Origin: Longitalea luteola
Lineage (GTDB): Bacteria; Bacteroidota; Bacteroidia; Chitinophagales; Chitinophagaceae
Reading direction: 5' to 3'
DNA: 64,000 nt
Assembly (NCBI RefSeq): GCF_017356035.1
Contig: NZ_JAFIQX010000010.1
Span: 220,481-284,480 of the forward strand
The translations under genes and the position numbers were made by a program. The notes beneath the pieces are model-generated. The model did no database searches. It was not told the origin of the DNA and was given only the letters and a program-made list of their open reading frames with translations. This document shows, piece after piece, positions 34,606 to 44,165 of this stretch. The number at the start of each line of letters is the position of its first letter. The stretch's first letter is position 1.

Positions 34606-35241
34606 TTACAGTCCGCTGGAATTTATATAGTTGATCAGGGATGCTGTGTTCTTTACTTTTAATTTCTTTAAAATGTTGTGGCGGTGCACTTCCACTGTTT
34701 TTATTGATATAGCCAGTTTATCGGCGATCTCTTTCGATGACAAACCGTTCCTGATGAGATTGATCACTTCAATTTCGCGCTCGGAAAGTTGATTCAGTCC
34801 GTCTCCACCTTCATCTTCACTCATCATCTGTTCAGATAAAATGTTCTTCACCTCCTGGCATATATAAACATTGCCGGCAGTCACCTGATGAATAGCATCC
34901 AACATTTCCTTGCGGGGTGAATTTTTGGTTACATATCCACGGGCGCCCAGGCGAAGCATTTTTTTAGCATACGCAGGCTGCGAGTGCATTGACACGGCAA
35001 TTACTTTTGAACCGGGTGATAGTTTACGGATCATTTTCAGTATGTCGAAGCCATTGAGGGGCGACATATTAATATCGAGCAATACAATGTTAGGGCGTTT
35101 ATCCCTTGCAAGCTCAATGGCTCGTTGACCATCCCCTAATTCTGCAATAACCTCCAGATCTTCATTCCTTCCTAATAAATACGACCAGGTTTCGCGGATC
35201 AAAGTGTGATCATCAACAATCATGATGGTAATTTTACTCAT
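34606..35241 (-). CDS. Response regulator, NarL/LuxR type (orphan)
   Basis: 211 residues. The receiver domain (1-120) has the DDH acidic pair, phospho-acceptor Asp56 in LLDINM, and Lys in VTKNSPRKEM. The LuxR-type HTH is at about 145-205 (LSEREIEVINLIRNG ... SIKTVEVHRHNIL). It is very similar to the regulator at 37781 (shared DDHxLIRETWS, GARGYVTKNS and nearly identical recognition helix). No kinase gene is adjacent, so the kinase at 38438 may signal to both. This is inference. Confidence 0.93.
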   Translation of the reverse strand: MSKITIMIVDDHTLIRETWSYLLGRNEDLEVIAELGDGQRAIELARDKRPNIVLLDINMSPLNGFDILKMIRKLSPGSKVIAVSMHSQPAYAKKMLRLGARGYVTKNSPRKEMLDAIHQVTAGNVYICQEVKNILSEQMMSEDEGGDGLNQLSEREIEVINLIRNGLSSKEIADKLAISIKTVEVHRHNILKKLKVKNTASLINYINSSGL

Positions 35242-35487
35242 ACGAATTTTTTTTTCATTAGTGTGAGAATGCGCTTAGTTTCTGCACAACGCACGCCAAA
35301 CAGCCAAAGCCGTTTTTTGCGCTTTTGTGCAACTACTAATGGATGAGTCTTATACCTTTGTTTTCCTAGGGGTATAGAAGAGGTTACATATAATCCCGTA
35401 CCTGATATTAAGCATTTTTTCTGATATAATCAAACTTAAGATTAAAAATGCATTAATAATTAGGTAATTGTCAAGCCAATAGCTTTA

Positions 35488-37335
35488 TTAATATCCTCTT
35501 ACGTTTTTACCCTCAATATAATTAATAAATGCTTTGTTTACCACACGGTTGCCACCGGGGGTTGGGTAATTACCGGTAAAATACCAGTCGCCTGTATTGG
35601 TTGGGCATGCCTGATGAAGGGATTCTATTGTCTGAAAAATTACCTGTACTGGCAAATTAAGCCCTTTAGGGGTAATCAATTCAGCAATTTTATCTGAGAT
35701 CTGTTCGGTTGTGAATGGTTTATAAACGTGCTGAACCACGTTTTCCGTATGTAGCTGGTCTAATCGTTGCAATTCTTTACATCTGTCGTACAACTCTTTC
35801 AAACAATCTTCTTTGCCATGCTCTTTCATTAATTCTATAGCTGCCTTGAATGCTATGAAATCGCCCAGTTTGCTCATGTCAATACCGTAACAATCCGGGT
35901 AGCGGATCTGTGGCGCCGATGAAACAATGATGATCTTTTTCGGCTCCAGCCTGGCCAGCATACGCACAATACTTTCTTTTAATGTAGTACCCCGAACGAT
36001 AGAATCGTCTATCACCACTAATGTATCAACCCCCTTCTCCACCGTACCGTAGGTAACATCATAAACGTGTTGCACCATTTCATTACGGCTTACATCTTCC
36101 GTAATGAACGTACGCATCTTAACGTCTTTAATCGCTATCTTCTCAATACGTATTTTACGATTGATCATTTCAGACAACTTCTCTTCCGTGATATCGTTGC
36201 CCCAGGATAAAATACGTTGAATTTTAACCTGCTTCAAATAATCATCCAGTCCTTTCCATAAACCGTAAAAAGCGACTTCAGCTGTATTCGGAATAAAGGA
36301 AAATATGGTGTGTTTCAGGTCATAATCAATGGCCTTCAGGATCTGCGGGCTCAGGTTATAACCCAGGGCGTTGCGCTCGCGGTAGATCTTTTCATCACTG
36401 CCGCGGGAGAAATAGATACGTTCAAAGCTACAGGCCCTGCGTTCTTTGGCCTCTGTTACTTTATCAATGGTGATGTCGCCATTCGCTTTAACGATCAATC
36501 CCATGCCGGGCATCAGTTCCTTCACTTCATTTTCACCAACATTGAAAACGGTACGGATGGCCGACCGCTCAGATGCCGCTACAATTGCATCTTCACTAAT
36601 ATAATAATAGGCAGGGCGAATGCCATGGGCATCCCGGAACACGAATGAATCCCCATTGCCTAACAAACCACCAACTGTAAATCCACCATCAAAAAGCGGT
36701 ACTGCTTTGCGCAATACATTCAACACATCCATATCACTGGGTGATTGTTCATCACCTTTTACCAGGAAATGATGGATCACTTCCATCATGGCAGCGAGAT
36801 CGCTTTGTTTTTGAAATTCGCCGGGCTCAATATTGATCAGGTTGAACAGCTCATCCGTGTTAACCAGATTAAAATTGCCCGCGAGCGCCAGGTTCCGTGC
36901 AGGGATCGTGTGGCGTTTTATAAAGGGATGACAGAACTCGACATTATTTTTGCCTTGTGTTCCATAGCGTAAATGGCCCAATAACAGCTCGCCGAGGTAT
37001 GAAATATGCCCTTTCATTAAACCGGGATGTTTCATTACATCGGGCTGGTATTTCTCCAGCTCTTTCACTTCCTGACTTACTTTTGAGAAAATGTCTGCTA
37101 TAGGTTGGTTAGCACTGCTGCGAACACGTTGCAGAAACGGGTAACCGGGCTCAACATTCAGCTTCACAGCTGCCAAACCAGCACCATCCTGGCCACGGTT
37201 GTGTTGTTTTTCCATGAGCAGGTACAGCTTGTTAAGGCCCCACATTACTGTACCGTATTGTTGCAAATAGTAGGAGAACGGCTTTCTTAAACGGATGAAT
37301 GCTAACCCACATTCATGCTTGATTGCATCACTCAT
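35488..37335 (-). CDS. purF: Amidophosphoribosyltransferase (PurF-like)
   Basis: 615 residues. First step of purine synthesis: PRPP + Gln to 5-phosphoribosylamine. The nucleophile of the class II amidotransferase domain is Cys9 after a short propeptide (MSDAIKHE). The domain continues with QHNRGQDGAG (46-53) and LAGNFNL (150-156). The phosphoribosyltransferase domain carries VVIDDSIVRGTT (440-451), the PRPP loop. It is longer than E. coli PurF (about 505), as is usual in Bacteroidota, with a C-terminal extension including CPTNTGDWYFTGNYPTPGG. A second purF paralogue is common in this group, so the exact role (main or accessory) is unsure. Confidence 0.88.
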   Translation of the reverse strand: MSDAIKHECGLAFIRLRKPFSYYLQQYGTVMWGLNKLYLLMEKQHNRGQDGAGLAAVKLNVEPGYPFLQRVRSSANQPIADIFSKVSQEVKELEKYQPDVMKHPGLMKGHISYLGELLLGHLRYGTQGKNNVEFCHPFIKRHTIPARNLALAGNFNLVNTDELFNLINIEPGEFQKQSDLAAMMEVIHHFLVKGDEQSPSDMDVLNVLRKAVPLFDGGFTVGGLLGNGDSFVFRDAHGIRPAYYYISEDAIVAASERSAIRTVFNVGENEVKELMPGMGLIVKANGDITIDKVTEAKERRACSFERIYFSRGSDEKIYRERNALGYNLSPQILKAIDYDLKHTIFSFIPNTAEVAFYGLWKGLDDYLKQVKIQRILSWGNDITEEKLSEMINRKIRIEKIAIKDVKMRTFITEDVSRNEMVQHVYDVTYGTVEKGVDTLVVIDDSIVRGTTLKESIVRMLARLEPKKIIIVSSAPQIRYPDCYGIDMSKLGDFIAFKAAIELMKEHGKEDCLKELYDRCKELQRLDQLHTENVVQHVYKPFTTEQISDKIAELITPKGLNLPVQVIFQTIESLHQACPTNTGDWYFTGNYPTPGGNRVVNKAFINYIEGKNVRGY

Positions 37336-37780
37336 GTATTACTCCCGATTATAAAAAGAAAGCGCAAAGTTACAAGGAATATGTGAGAAGAAGAAACAAC
37401 GGAAAGTTAAAGGAGAAAAATGAAAAAAACCCCCAGTCTTCATAGGTATGGGGGTTGTTCCTCATCAGGACATTGGATCAATATCTGCGCCTGTTTGTTT
37501 TTTAATTTAAACGGGCATTGGACGGTTCGGTTTTCTGTAGGATCTGGATTCGGACGTTGGATTTTAATTGTTTAACTATAGATATTGGTAGCGCTAAATT
37601 GACGATTTTTCTGAAAGAAATCTTAATTTATTCAATGTCTTTTAAACACTTAATGAATTTTCTCAGCCATAAATAAAGGTTTACCCCTAGGTGCAGGTTG
37701 TATTTCCCCCAAATTGATTATTAATGTCCCTTGTATGCCTAACAATAAATATTAGTCATTAATTACATATAATTACCTGT
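37336..37780. other. 445-bp gap between purF-like gene and response regulator
   Basis: No gene is seen. It holds the terminator at 37428-37456, a TACCCCTA motif at 37682-37689 (reverse of TAGGGGTA), and otherwise AT-rich DNA with a degenerate tandem GGATTTTAATT / GGACATTGGAT region (about 37465-37570). Confidence 0.6.
37428..37456 (-). terminator. Terminator downstream of the response-regulator/kinase operon
   Basis: An 8-bp stem AACCCCCA/TGGGGGTT (37428-37435 with 37449-37456), followed on the minus strand by a U-run (A-run 37423-37429). It lies about 325 bp past the regulator stop. Confidence 0.6.
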
Positions 37781-38422
37781 TTACATACTGGTAGCTACAT
37801 TGTTGATGAAATTCACCAGTGAGGCTGAATTCTTCAGCTTCAGCTTCTTCAGAATATTATGACGATGTACCTCTACTGTTTTTAACGAAATGTTCAGGGT
37901 CATCGCAATCTCTTTCGATGACTGCCCTTCCTTAATTAAATTGATGATCTGGATTTCCCGCTCAGTGAGCGCATTTACATTTGGGACATCTTTATTTTCT
38001 TCCAGCACCAGTTCCGAAATATTATTCTTTATTTCATCGCAGATGTATTTGTTGCCGCCATGCACCTCCATAATAGCCGTAATCATTTCTTCCTTGGATG
38101 AATTCTTGGTAACATAGCCACGGGCGCCGATCTGCAGCATCTTTTTGGCATAGGCCGGCTGCGAATGCATCGAAATGCCGATGATGCGGGAAGCAGGTGA
38201 AACCTTCCTGATCTTTTCGGTGGCTTCAAAACCCGAAATAGGCAGCATGTTAATATCCATGAGCACGATCTGGGGCTTTTTGTTTTTTGCCATTTCCACC
38301 GCCTGTTCAGAGTCGCCGCATTCGGCAACTACCGTGAAACGTGGATCGTTGTTCAGGATAAAACTCCAGGTTTCCCGTATCAATTTGTGATCATCTGCGA
38401 TCAGTACACTGATTTTTTCCAT
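37781..38422 (-). CDS. Response regulator, NarL/LuxR type (in operon with kinase)
   Basis: 213 residues from the ATG at 38422 (a TTG two codons earlier is also in frame). Receiver domain with phospho-acceptor Asp56 (LMDINM) and Lys in VTKNSSKEEM; LuxR-type HTH at about 148-208 (LTEREIQIINLIKEG ... SLKTVEVHRHNIL). Starts 15 bp after the stop of the histidine kinase gene, so it is the cognate regulator. It is the close paralogue of the regulator at 34606. Confidence 0.95.
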   Translation of the reverse strand: MEKISVLIADDHKLIRETWSFILNNDPRFTVVAECGDSEQAVEMAKNKKPQIVLMDINMLPISGFEATEKIRKVSPASRIIGISMHSQPAYAKKMLQIGARGYVTKNSSKEEMITAIMEVHGGNKYICDEIKNNISELVLEENKDVPNVNALTEREIQIINLIKEGQSSKEIAMTLNISLKTVEVHRHNILKKLKLKNSASLVNFINNVATSM

Positions 38423-38437
38423 AATCAATAAGGGGGT

Positions 38438-41400
38438 TTAGATATTTGAAATAGGGACATTTATTTTCAGTTTACACCCTTCACCCAATGCAGTAACTAC
38501 ATGTACGCTGCCATTGAATAACTGCGCACGGCTGGCAATATTCGACAGCCCTACACCTTTTTTCGACCGCACTTTATCCAGCTCGAAACCCTGGCCATCA
38601 TCGCTGATGGTAAGGTCTACAGCACAGCCTTCGCTGTCTGCGATCAATTCAATTACCAGGTTTTTGGCCGAAGCATGCTTCAACACATTATTCACCTGTT
38701 CCTGGATGATGCGGAAAAGCATCAGTTTTCTTTTTTCATCCAGTACGCTGTCAATTGTTCCTGAATAATAAAACTCAACGTGTAATCGCTTCGTCGCTTT
38801 GATATTTTCAACCAGGTCCTGCACCGAATCGATCAATCCCAGGTCGCCGATACTCGGCGGCACCAGCGAGCGCGATATGGTTCTGATCTCATTGATGGCA
38901 TCTGAAATATTTTTGGTGCTTCTGTTAATAAGATCGAGCCGGCTGTCATCGTCTGTCTGAGCCAGTTCCAGATACAATTTAGCCGTTGACAGGATCTGGT
39001 TCACATTGTCGTGCAACTCTTTCCCGATTTCAGCCCTCTCTTTTTCCTGGGCATTCACAACTGCCTGGGCTATGATTTTATGTTTATCAACTTCCTGTTT
39101 CAGTAATTTCTTTTCCAGTTCCTTTTTACCGGTAATATCCTGCATGCTTCCCACCATTCGCGCTATTTTACCGGAATGATCAAAGATCAAAAAGCCCCGG
39201 TCGAACACCAATGCGTATTCGCCATTGGGTTTTATAAACCGGTATTCATCTTCCCATATTTTCGAGGTGCTGTCTTTTATGAACTTGTTTATTCCGTTCA
39301 CCACCCGGTCACGGTCTTCCGGGTGAATGCAGTGCTCCCAGAGACCGGCATTCTCTACATAACCGGGTTTAATGCCAAACAGCGTATAAATGCCTTCTCC
39401 CCAATACAGGGAGTTGGTATTAACATCCCAGTCCCAAATGGCATCGTTGGTTGCCTTGGTTACCAACAAATACCGTTCATTGCTTAACCTGATCTTCAGT
39501 TCAGCATTCTTGTTTTCAATAATGATCCGCAGCAGGCTGTTCACCCGGTCAAATAATTGTAATTCCGCATCAGTGGGTGTAGCCGGATACGTATGATACA
39601 CCGAAATGGTGGCAAGCACTTCATTGCCGGCGCTCACAATAGGAAAAGACCAGCAGGACCGAAGTCCGAATTTACGGGTGAGTGTTCTGTAACCTTCCCA
39701 GAGCGGATCGGTCTCAATGTCTACCGAAATCACAGTCTCTTTTCTATAAATGGCCGTACCACAGGCAGCCACAGCGGGCCCTGTTTTAACGCCATTGACT
39801 GCAGCAGCAAATTCATCGGGAAGGCCGGGCGCCGACAAATGCCGCATGGTTTGTTTATCCTCATTCAGCATGACCACCGAACAAACCATGCCGGGATACG
39901 TTTTTTCCAAACCATTGAGGAAATAATCGATGGTCGTTTTTAACGAAGCAGTGGGCTGTGCATTGATAGCTAATACTTCTTTTTCCAGCTCCAGTAAGCG
40001 TTCCTGCTTCTTCCGGTCGGTAATGTCCCTGAAGTAGATGAATGCGCCCTGTGAAAAAGGGTATACACTGGTTTCCAGCCAGCGGGCAAAGGCTGGCAGA
40101 AAATGTTCAAAGGTCGAAGAAGTACCTTTATTAATAGCCTCTATATATTGCTGATAGGCCGTTGTTCCGATAAAATCGGGGAAGATCTTTTCAACACTCG
40201 TACCAATCACCTGTTTTGCATCCAACCCCGTTATATTCTCAACCGCGTGGTTCCATAAAAAGATCTTCAGGTTCTTATCTACCGCAATAAAACCATCGGT
40301 GATACTGGCTAATATATTTGTAATGCGTTCTGAATATTCTTTTAACTGCTGCTGGCTTTGTTTTAGTTCTATTTCGGCCGCTTTTTTTTGCGTGATGTCT
40401 ACAAAGGAAGCGACAACGGCGTCAGGATGCACGCGCTGCTCGGTATAATAAACCGGTTCGGTGTTGATCGAGATCCAAACGAGGCTGCCATCTGATCGCT
40501 GATACCCCATGATCACATTCTGCAACGATTTACCGGTTCTCAGGGTGACCAATGACGGATATTGATCCGGCGGAAAAGGTGTGCCATCTTCGTAGATACA
40601 GGCGTTACCCACGCCTGTTGGTTTACCATTAAGGTAGCTCGCGGGCACTTTTAATATCATTTCTGCACTGCGATTGCAGGCAATGATCTGACCATTTTTG
40701 TCGTACATCAAAATGCCCTCGCCCAGGGCATGTACGACCGACCGGTATCTTTCTTCGTTAATGCGCAGGTTTTCCTGCGACAGGCGGGCTTCGGTAATAT
40801 CCTTGTTGATGGCAATAATATCCGTTATATGGCCTTTCTTATTCCTTAACAAAGAGATGGATGACGATAAGATTATCTTTTTGCTGTCTGAAGGTCTGGT
40901 AAAAGAGATCTCACCACTCCATGTACCCGAGGCGTATAATTCTTCCAACAGCTTTTCAAAGCTGGTATTATGATAGTCGTATTTGAAAAAATCCTGTATG
41001 GTATGACCCATTATTTCCTCTGCGCTGATCCCGTATAGTTTTTCAGCGGCATGGTTCCAGCTCTTTATCAGGAAATCACGATCGGTAGAATATATTGCAT
41101 CAGACACATTTTCCAATACACTGGCCTGGTATCGATTGGCCTTTTCAGCCATTCGCAGCTGGGTAATTTCGTTTTGAGTGGTCCAAACGCGTAACAGTTT
41201 GCCGTTTTCCACTATTCCTACCAGGTTGTTCAGGAAATATCTTTTGTTGCCCTGGTGATCGATGTGCATTGACAGGCGGCGGTATATTTTATATCCCTGT
41301 TGAATGAACTCCCGTACAACCTGTTCCGTTATCGGCTCATTTGGATCAAAGAACACAGATACTTTCTGCCCGATTATACCGGCAGTGGTTTCAAACCCGT

Positions 41401-42319
41401 AAAAATGGGCCATCTGTTCGTTACATTCAGCCAGATAGCCTTCAAACAATTGTTGTAATTGCTTTTCTTCCGGGTCGTTAATATCGATGGGTGTTTGTAA
41501 TTCGCAGCGCCAGATGATCTCGGAACTTTGTTGTACAAATGCTTTATAGCGGTCGCTTACTTCCTGTAGTTCCTGGCGAACCTCTTTTAAATCGGTGGCA
41601 AACCCGTCATTAGCTGTTACCGCACGGCCTATTGCCAGTACCAGGTAATCTTCATCAATATATGATGTTGACCAGGACAGTTCTTCTACCCTGCCATCTT
41701 TACCACAGAATCTGGCTTCAAAAAATTCGTTGTTGTTTGTGCTTATGGGTAAAAGCCCTGAGCGCAGGAATGACGGCCGATCATCGGGATGCACCAATTG
41801 TATGAACTGTAGCCCAAACATTTCTTCTGTCCGGTAGCCAAGCAGTTGCGCAAAATGCGTGTTCGCCTGCTTCACCATTCCTTCGCCATCAATAATACAT
41901 AACAGATCATTGGAATAGCGGAAAAAATTGTCAAGCAGACTGTTTTTCGATGCCGCAATGGGAGTGGGCTTATATACCGGAACGGCATTCCAGTTGATAA
42001 TTTCACCTGCTTTGTGACTGTTAGATTGATATTTAGCGGTGAACCCGATGTGGTGAACACCTGATCTTCCTTTTATTGCTAATTGTATGATGAGGCCGGC
42101 ATCGATACCGGTATTCAGCAGGGCCTGCAGTTTGGTCTTATCAGCAGCGTCAATGATTTTTTTAAAGGAGTTGCCTATCAGTTCCTCCTGATGCTTTCCA
42201 GTAAAAGAAAGCAGGTCAGCTGAAGCTGATATGATAATACCCGCCTTATCTGTTTGCAGGCTGAGGGCGGTATAATCAGTTGTTACTTCAGGGATGGATT
42301 TCTTCGACTGTTTTAACAT
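38438..42319 (-). CDS. Cytosolic multi-PAS/GAF sensor histidine kinase (NarX/HisKA_3 type)
   Basis: 1293 residues with no membrane segment. About seven PAS regions are visible by the recurring pattern D..I...N.A.....GY...E (around residues 10-115, 135-240, 255-390, 395-515, 525-655, 665-780 and 955-1075), with a GAF-like domain at about 800-945 that has AACGTAIYRKE and RSCWSFPIVS. The kinase core is HisKA_3: phospho-His in EIGKELHDNVNQ (about 1100), followed by a HATPase_c domain with DDGQGFELDKVRSKKGVGLSNI. It senses intracellular signals such as redox, light or small ligands; the signal is unknown. It lies 15 bp upstream of its response regulator. A 16-bp palindrome sits 41 bp before the start. 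Confidence 0.92.
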   Translation of the reverse strand: MLKQSKKSIPEVTTDYTALSLQTDKAGIIISASADLLSFTGKHQEELIGNSFKKIIDAADKTKLQALLNTGIDAGLIIQLAIKGRSGVHHIGFTAKYQSNSHKAGEIINWNAVPVYKPTPIAASKNSLLDNFFRYSNDLLCIIDGEGMVKQANTHFAQLLGYRTEEMFGLQFIQLVHPDDRPSFLRSGLLPISTNNNEFFEARFCGKDGRVEELSWSTSYIDEDYLVLAIGRAVTANDGFATDLKEVRQELQEVSDRYKAFVQQSSEIIWRCELQTPIDINDPEEKQLQQLFEGYLAECNEQMAHFYGFETTAGIIGQKVSVFFDPNEPITEQVVREFIQQGYKIYRRLSMHIDHQGNKRYFLNNLVGIVENGKLLRVWTTQNEITQLRMAEKANRYQASVLENVSDAIYSTDRDFLIKSWNHAAEKLYGISAEEIMGHTIQDFFKYDYHNTSFEKLLEELYASGTWSGEISFTRPSDSKKIILSSSISLLRNKKGHITDIIAINKDITEARLSQENLRINEERYRSVVHALGEGILMYDKNGQIIACNRSAEMILKVPASYLNGKPTGVGNACIYEDGTPFPPDQYPSLVTLRTGKSLQNVIMGYQRSDGSLVWISINTEPVYYTEQRVHPDAVVASFVDITQKKAAEIELKQSQQQLKEYSERITNILASITDGFIAVDKNLKIFLWNHAVENITGLDAKQVIGTSVEKIFPDFIGTTAYQQYIEAINKGTSSTFEHFLPAFARWLETSVYPFSQGAFIYFRDITDRKKQERLLELEKEVLAINAQPTASLKTTIDYFLNGLEKTYPGMVCSVVMLNEDKQTMRHLSAPGLPDEFAAAVNGVKTGPAVAACGTAIYRKETVISVDIETDPLWEGYRTLTRKFGLRSCWSFPIVSAGNEVLATISVYHTYPATPTDAELQLFDRVNSLLRIIIENKNAELKIRLSNERYLLVTKATNDAIWDWDVNTNSLYWGEGIYTLFGIKPGYVENAGLWEHCIHPEDRDRVVNGINKFIKDSTSKIWEDEYRFIKPNGEYALVFDRGFLIFDHSGKIARMVGSMQDITGKKELEKKLLKQEVDKHKIIAQAVVNAQEKERAEIGKELHDNVNQILSTAKLYLELAQTDDDSRLDLINRSTKNISDAINEIRTISRSLVPPSIGDLGLIDSVQDLVENIKATKRLHVEFYYSGTIDSVLDEKRKLMLFRIIQEQVNNVLKHASAKNLVIELIADSEGCAVDLTISDDGQGFELDKVRSKKGVGLSNIASRAQLFNGSVHVVTALGEGCKLKINVPISNI

Positions 42320-42359
42320 ACAGCAGTTTGCAGCAATTACATGGTATGCATTTACGTCA

Positions 42360-42375
42360 TATTTACATGTAAATA
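42360..42375. promoter_or_regulatory. 16-bp perfect palindrome upstream of kinase gene
   Basis: TATTTACATGTAAATA is a perfect palindrome 41 bp before the kinase ATG and could be an operator for a dimeric regulator. A similar ACATxTAAAT word occurs at 42451-42462 (ACTTACATTTAAAT). No regulator is assigned. Confidence 0.4.
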
Positions 42376-42562
42376 CTTATACAAAATACTTAAAAGCTGC
42401 TTCATGCCAAGAATCGTGCATGCGTTTCTAACCCATTTAAGGGTTTACACTTACATTTAAATGACTATTAATTGCAATGAGTAATGTCTTCTTTCAAAGG
42501 CAGATAACCAGGCTGCTTATGTAGGAATCCCGTCATTTCTACCCAATTACCCTGATAAAAAA

Positions 42563-42584
42563 GCCCCGACAAAACCGTCGGGGC
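42563..42584 (-). terminator. Terminator downstream of SurA-like gene
   Basis: An 8-bp GC-rich stem GCCCCGAC/GTCGGGGC (42563-42570 with 42577-42584), loop AAAACC, followed on the minus strand by a U-run (A-run 42557-42562). It lies 31 bp past the SurA-like stop at 42615. Confidence 0.9.
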
Positions 42585-42614
42585 ACGTTATATTGACAAT
42601 TATTTTATACACCC

Positions 42615-43988
42615 TTACTTGCTGCCTGTAGATGCATATTGCATCCATTTACTAAGTGTACCGCAGCTTTTGAAATCATTATCTATCATAATGTAATAGG
42701 AAGGAATTTTAGAAGCAAACCAGCTTTCCAGTGCCCGCTGCTTTTTCAATTCCAACGCTTCTTTGGCCAAACGGTCATAATCATCTTTAATATTTTCACG
42801 GTGAGGCTCCGTACGTGTTTTCAGATAAATGATCCGCACGCCTTTTTTACCTCTTTCGTCAGTAAATGGAGTAGGTTTTGAATACTCCCCGGGTTTGATC
42901 TTGCTGCTGGCCAGTAATTCAACCAGGTCTTTATCCAGCTGACTTAATTCCAGGAATGTTGAACCATTTTGCCCCTGCTTAATACCGCCGGTGAATCTTG
43001 CATTCTCATCATCGCTGTATTTGGCAACCGCTTCTCCAAACTCAATGGTACCTGCCATCAGTTTAGCACGCACTGAATCCAGTTTGTTGATAGATTCGTT
43101 AATTTCTTCATCGGTGATCTTCGGAATACGTAAAATATGGCGAACGATGGCATCGTCACCCGCACGGCTTACCATTTGAATAATATGGTAACCGAATTTT
43201 GATTTGAACACCGGGGAAATTTGTCCTTCTTTAAGCCGGAATGCGTTGTTCAAAAAGGCGGGGTCCCAGGTCTTTTCAGTGCGGTTGATGGAATATTGCC
43301 CGCCGCTTTCTTTGCTGCCGGGATCATCTGTATATAAACGGGCGAGGGTCTCAAACTTTTGGGTGCCGGCTTCTACCTGCTTTTTGAAATCATTCAACTC
43401 ATCGATGGTCAGTTTTTCCAGGTCGCGGCTTGCTTTAGGATATGATACAATTTCGCCGATCACCAGTTGAGATTCGTAAAAAGGCAAATTATTCTGATCT
43501 TTCTTGAGGAAATATTCCTTTACTTCCTGTGGCGTGATCTTGATGGATTCTACGATCTTATCGCGCATGCGTTCGGCCAGCTTTCTTTCTTTGAAGGTCT
43601 GCCGAAAATCTTCCTTGATCTGATAAACGGTACGGCCTGCAATTTCTTCCAGCGCTTCTTTAGAACCGTACATCTGAACGAATCCGCGGATCTGGTTATC
43701 GAGCAGGGCGTCAATTTCATCATCACCCACCTCTATAGAGTCTTTTTCGGCCTGCAGCACCAATGCTTTCAGGGTAAGGATCTGCTCCATGATCGAACAA
43801 TCGGCATTTTCGGGAACGGGTTCCCCGCGCCGCTGACGATCGAGAATATCGTTGTACACGTCAGATTTTAAAATGATCTTATCGCCCACAATGCCTACGA
43901 TCTTATCGGCTACTACTTTTCGGGTAGCCTGGCCCATGGCCATGGCGCCTAAAAACAGGGCGGTTACAAGTGTAAAGACAGATTTCAT
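42615..43988 (-). CDS. SurA-like periplasmic peptidyl-prolyl isomerase/chaperone
   Basis: 457 residues from the ATG at 43988 (MKSVFTLVTALFLGAMAMGQ, a signal peptide); a longer frame to 44129 lacks such a signal. The N-terminal SurA chaperone part has VADKIVGIVGDKIILKSDVYND. Parvulin domains lie at about 175-285 (ESQLVIGEIVSYPK ... SKFGYHIIQMVSR) and a weaker one at about 290-400. It assists outer-membrane protein folding. It lies 178 bp downstream of infB beyond a terminator and is probably transcribed on its own. A second, double-parvulin protein is encoded at 27240. Confidence 0.9.
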   Translation of the reverse strand: MKSVFTLVTALFLGAMAMGQATRKVVADKIVGIVGDKIILKSDVYNDILDRQRRGEPVPENADCSIMEQILTLKALVLQAEKDSIEVGDDEIDALLDNQIRGFVQMYGSKEALEEIAGRTVYQIKEDFRQTFKERKLAERMRDKIVESIKITPQEVKEYFLKKDQNNLPFYESQLVIGEIVSYPKASRDLEKLTIDELNDFKKQVEAGTQKFETLARLYTDDPGSKESGGQYSINRTEKTWDPAFLNNAFRLKEGQISPVFKSKFGYHIIQMVSRAGDDAIVRHILRIPKITDEEINESINKLDSVRAKLMAGTIEFGEAVAKYSDDENARFTGGIKQGQNGSTFLELSQLDKDLVELLASSKIKPGEYSKPTPFTDERGKKGVRIIYLKTRTEPHRENIKDDYDRLAKEALELKKQRALESWFASKIPSYYIMIDNDFKSCGTLSKWMQYASTGSK

Positions 43989-44108
43989 CTGAATATTTTT
44001 ATAAGGGACCGGTTCAAATTTACTCGTTACCATACCATTTACAGTAAGGCATGGTTTATTTAACAAAAGAATAAGCAGGCGCAAGGCTGAAGGCGCAAGG
44101 CTCAAAAA

Positions 44109-44156
44109 GGCAACGAGGCATTGGGACATAACTTTATGTCTCGTTGCCTCGTTGCC
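44109..44156 (-). terminator. Terminator downstream of infB
   Basis: A 12-bp perfect stem (44109-44120 with 44145-44156) plus an inner 6-bp stem GACATA/TATGTC (44125-44130 with 44135-44140). On the minus strand it is followed by a run of five U (44104-44108). It begins 10 bp past the infB stop. Confidence 0.9.
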
Positions 44157-44165
44157 TGTATGCCT

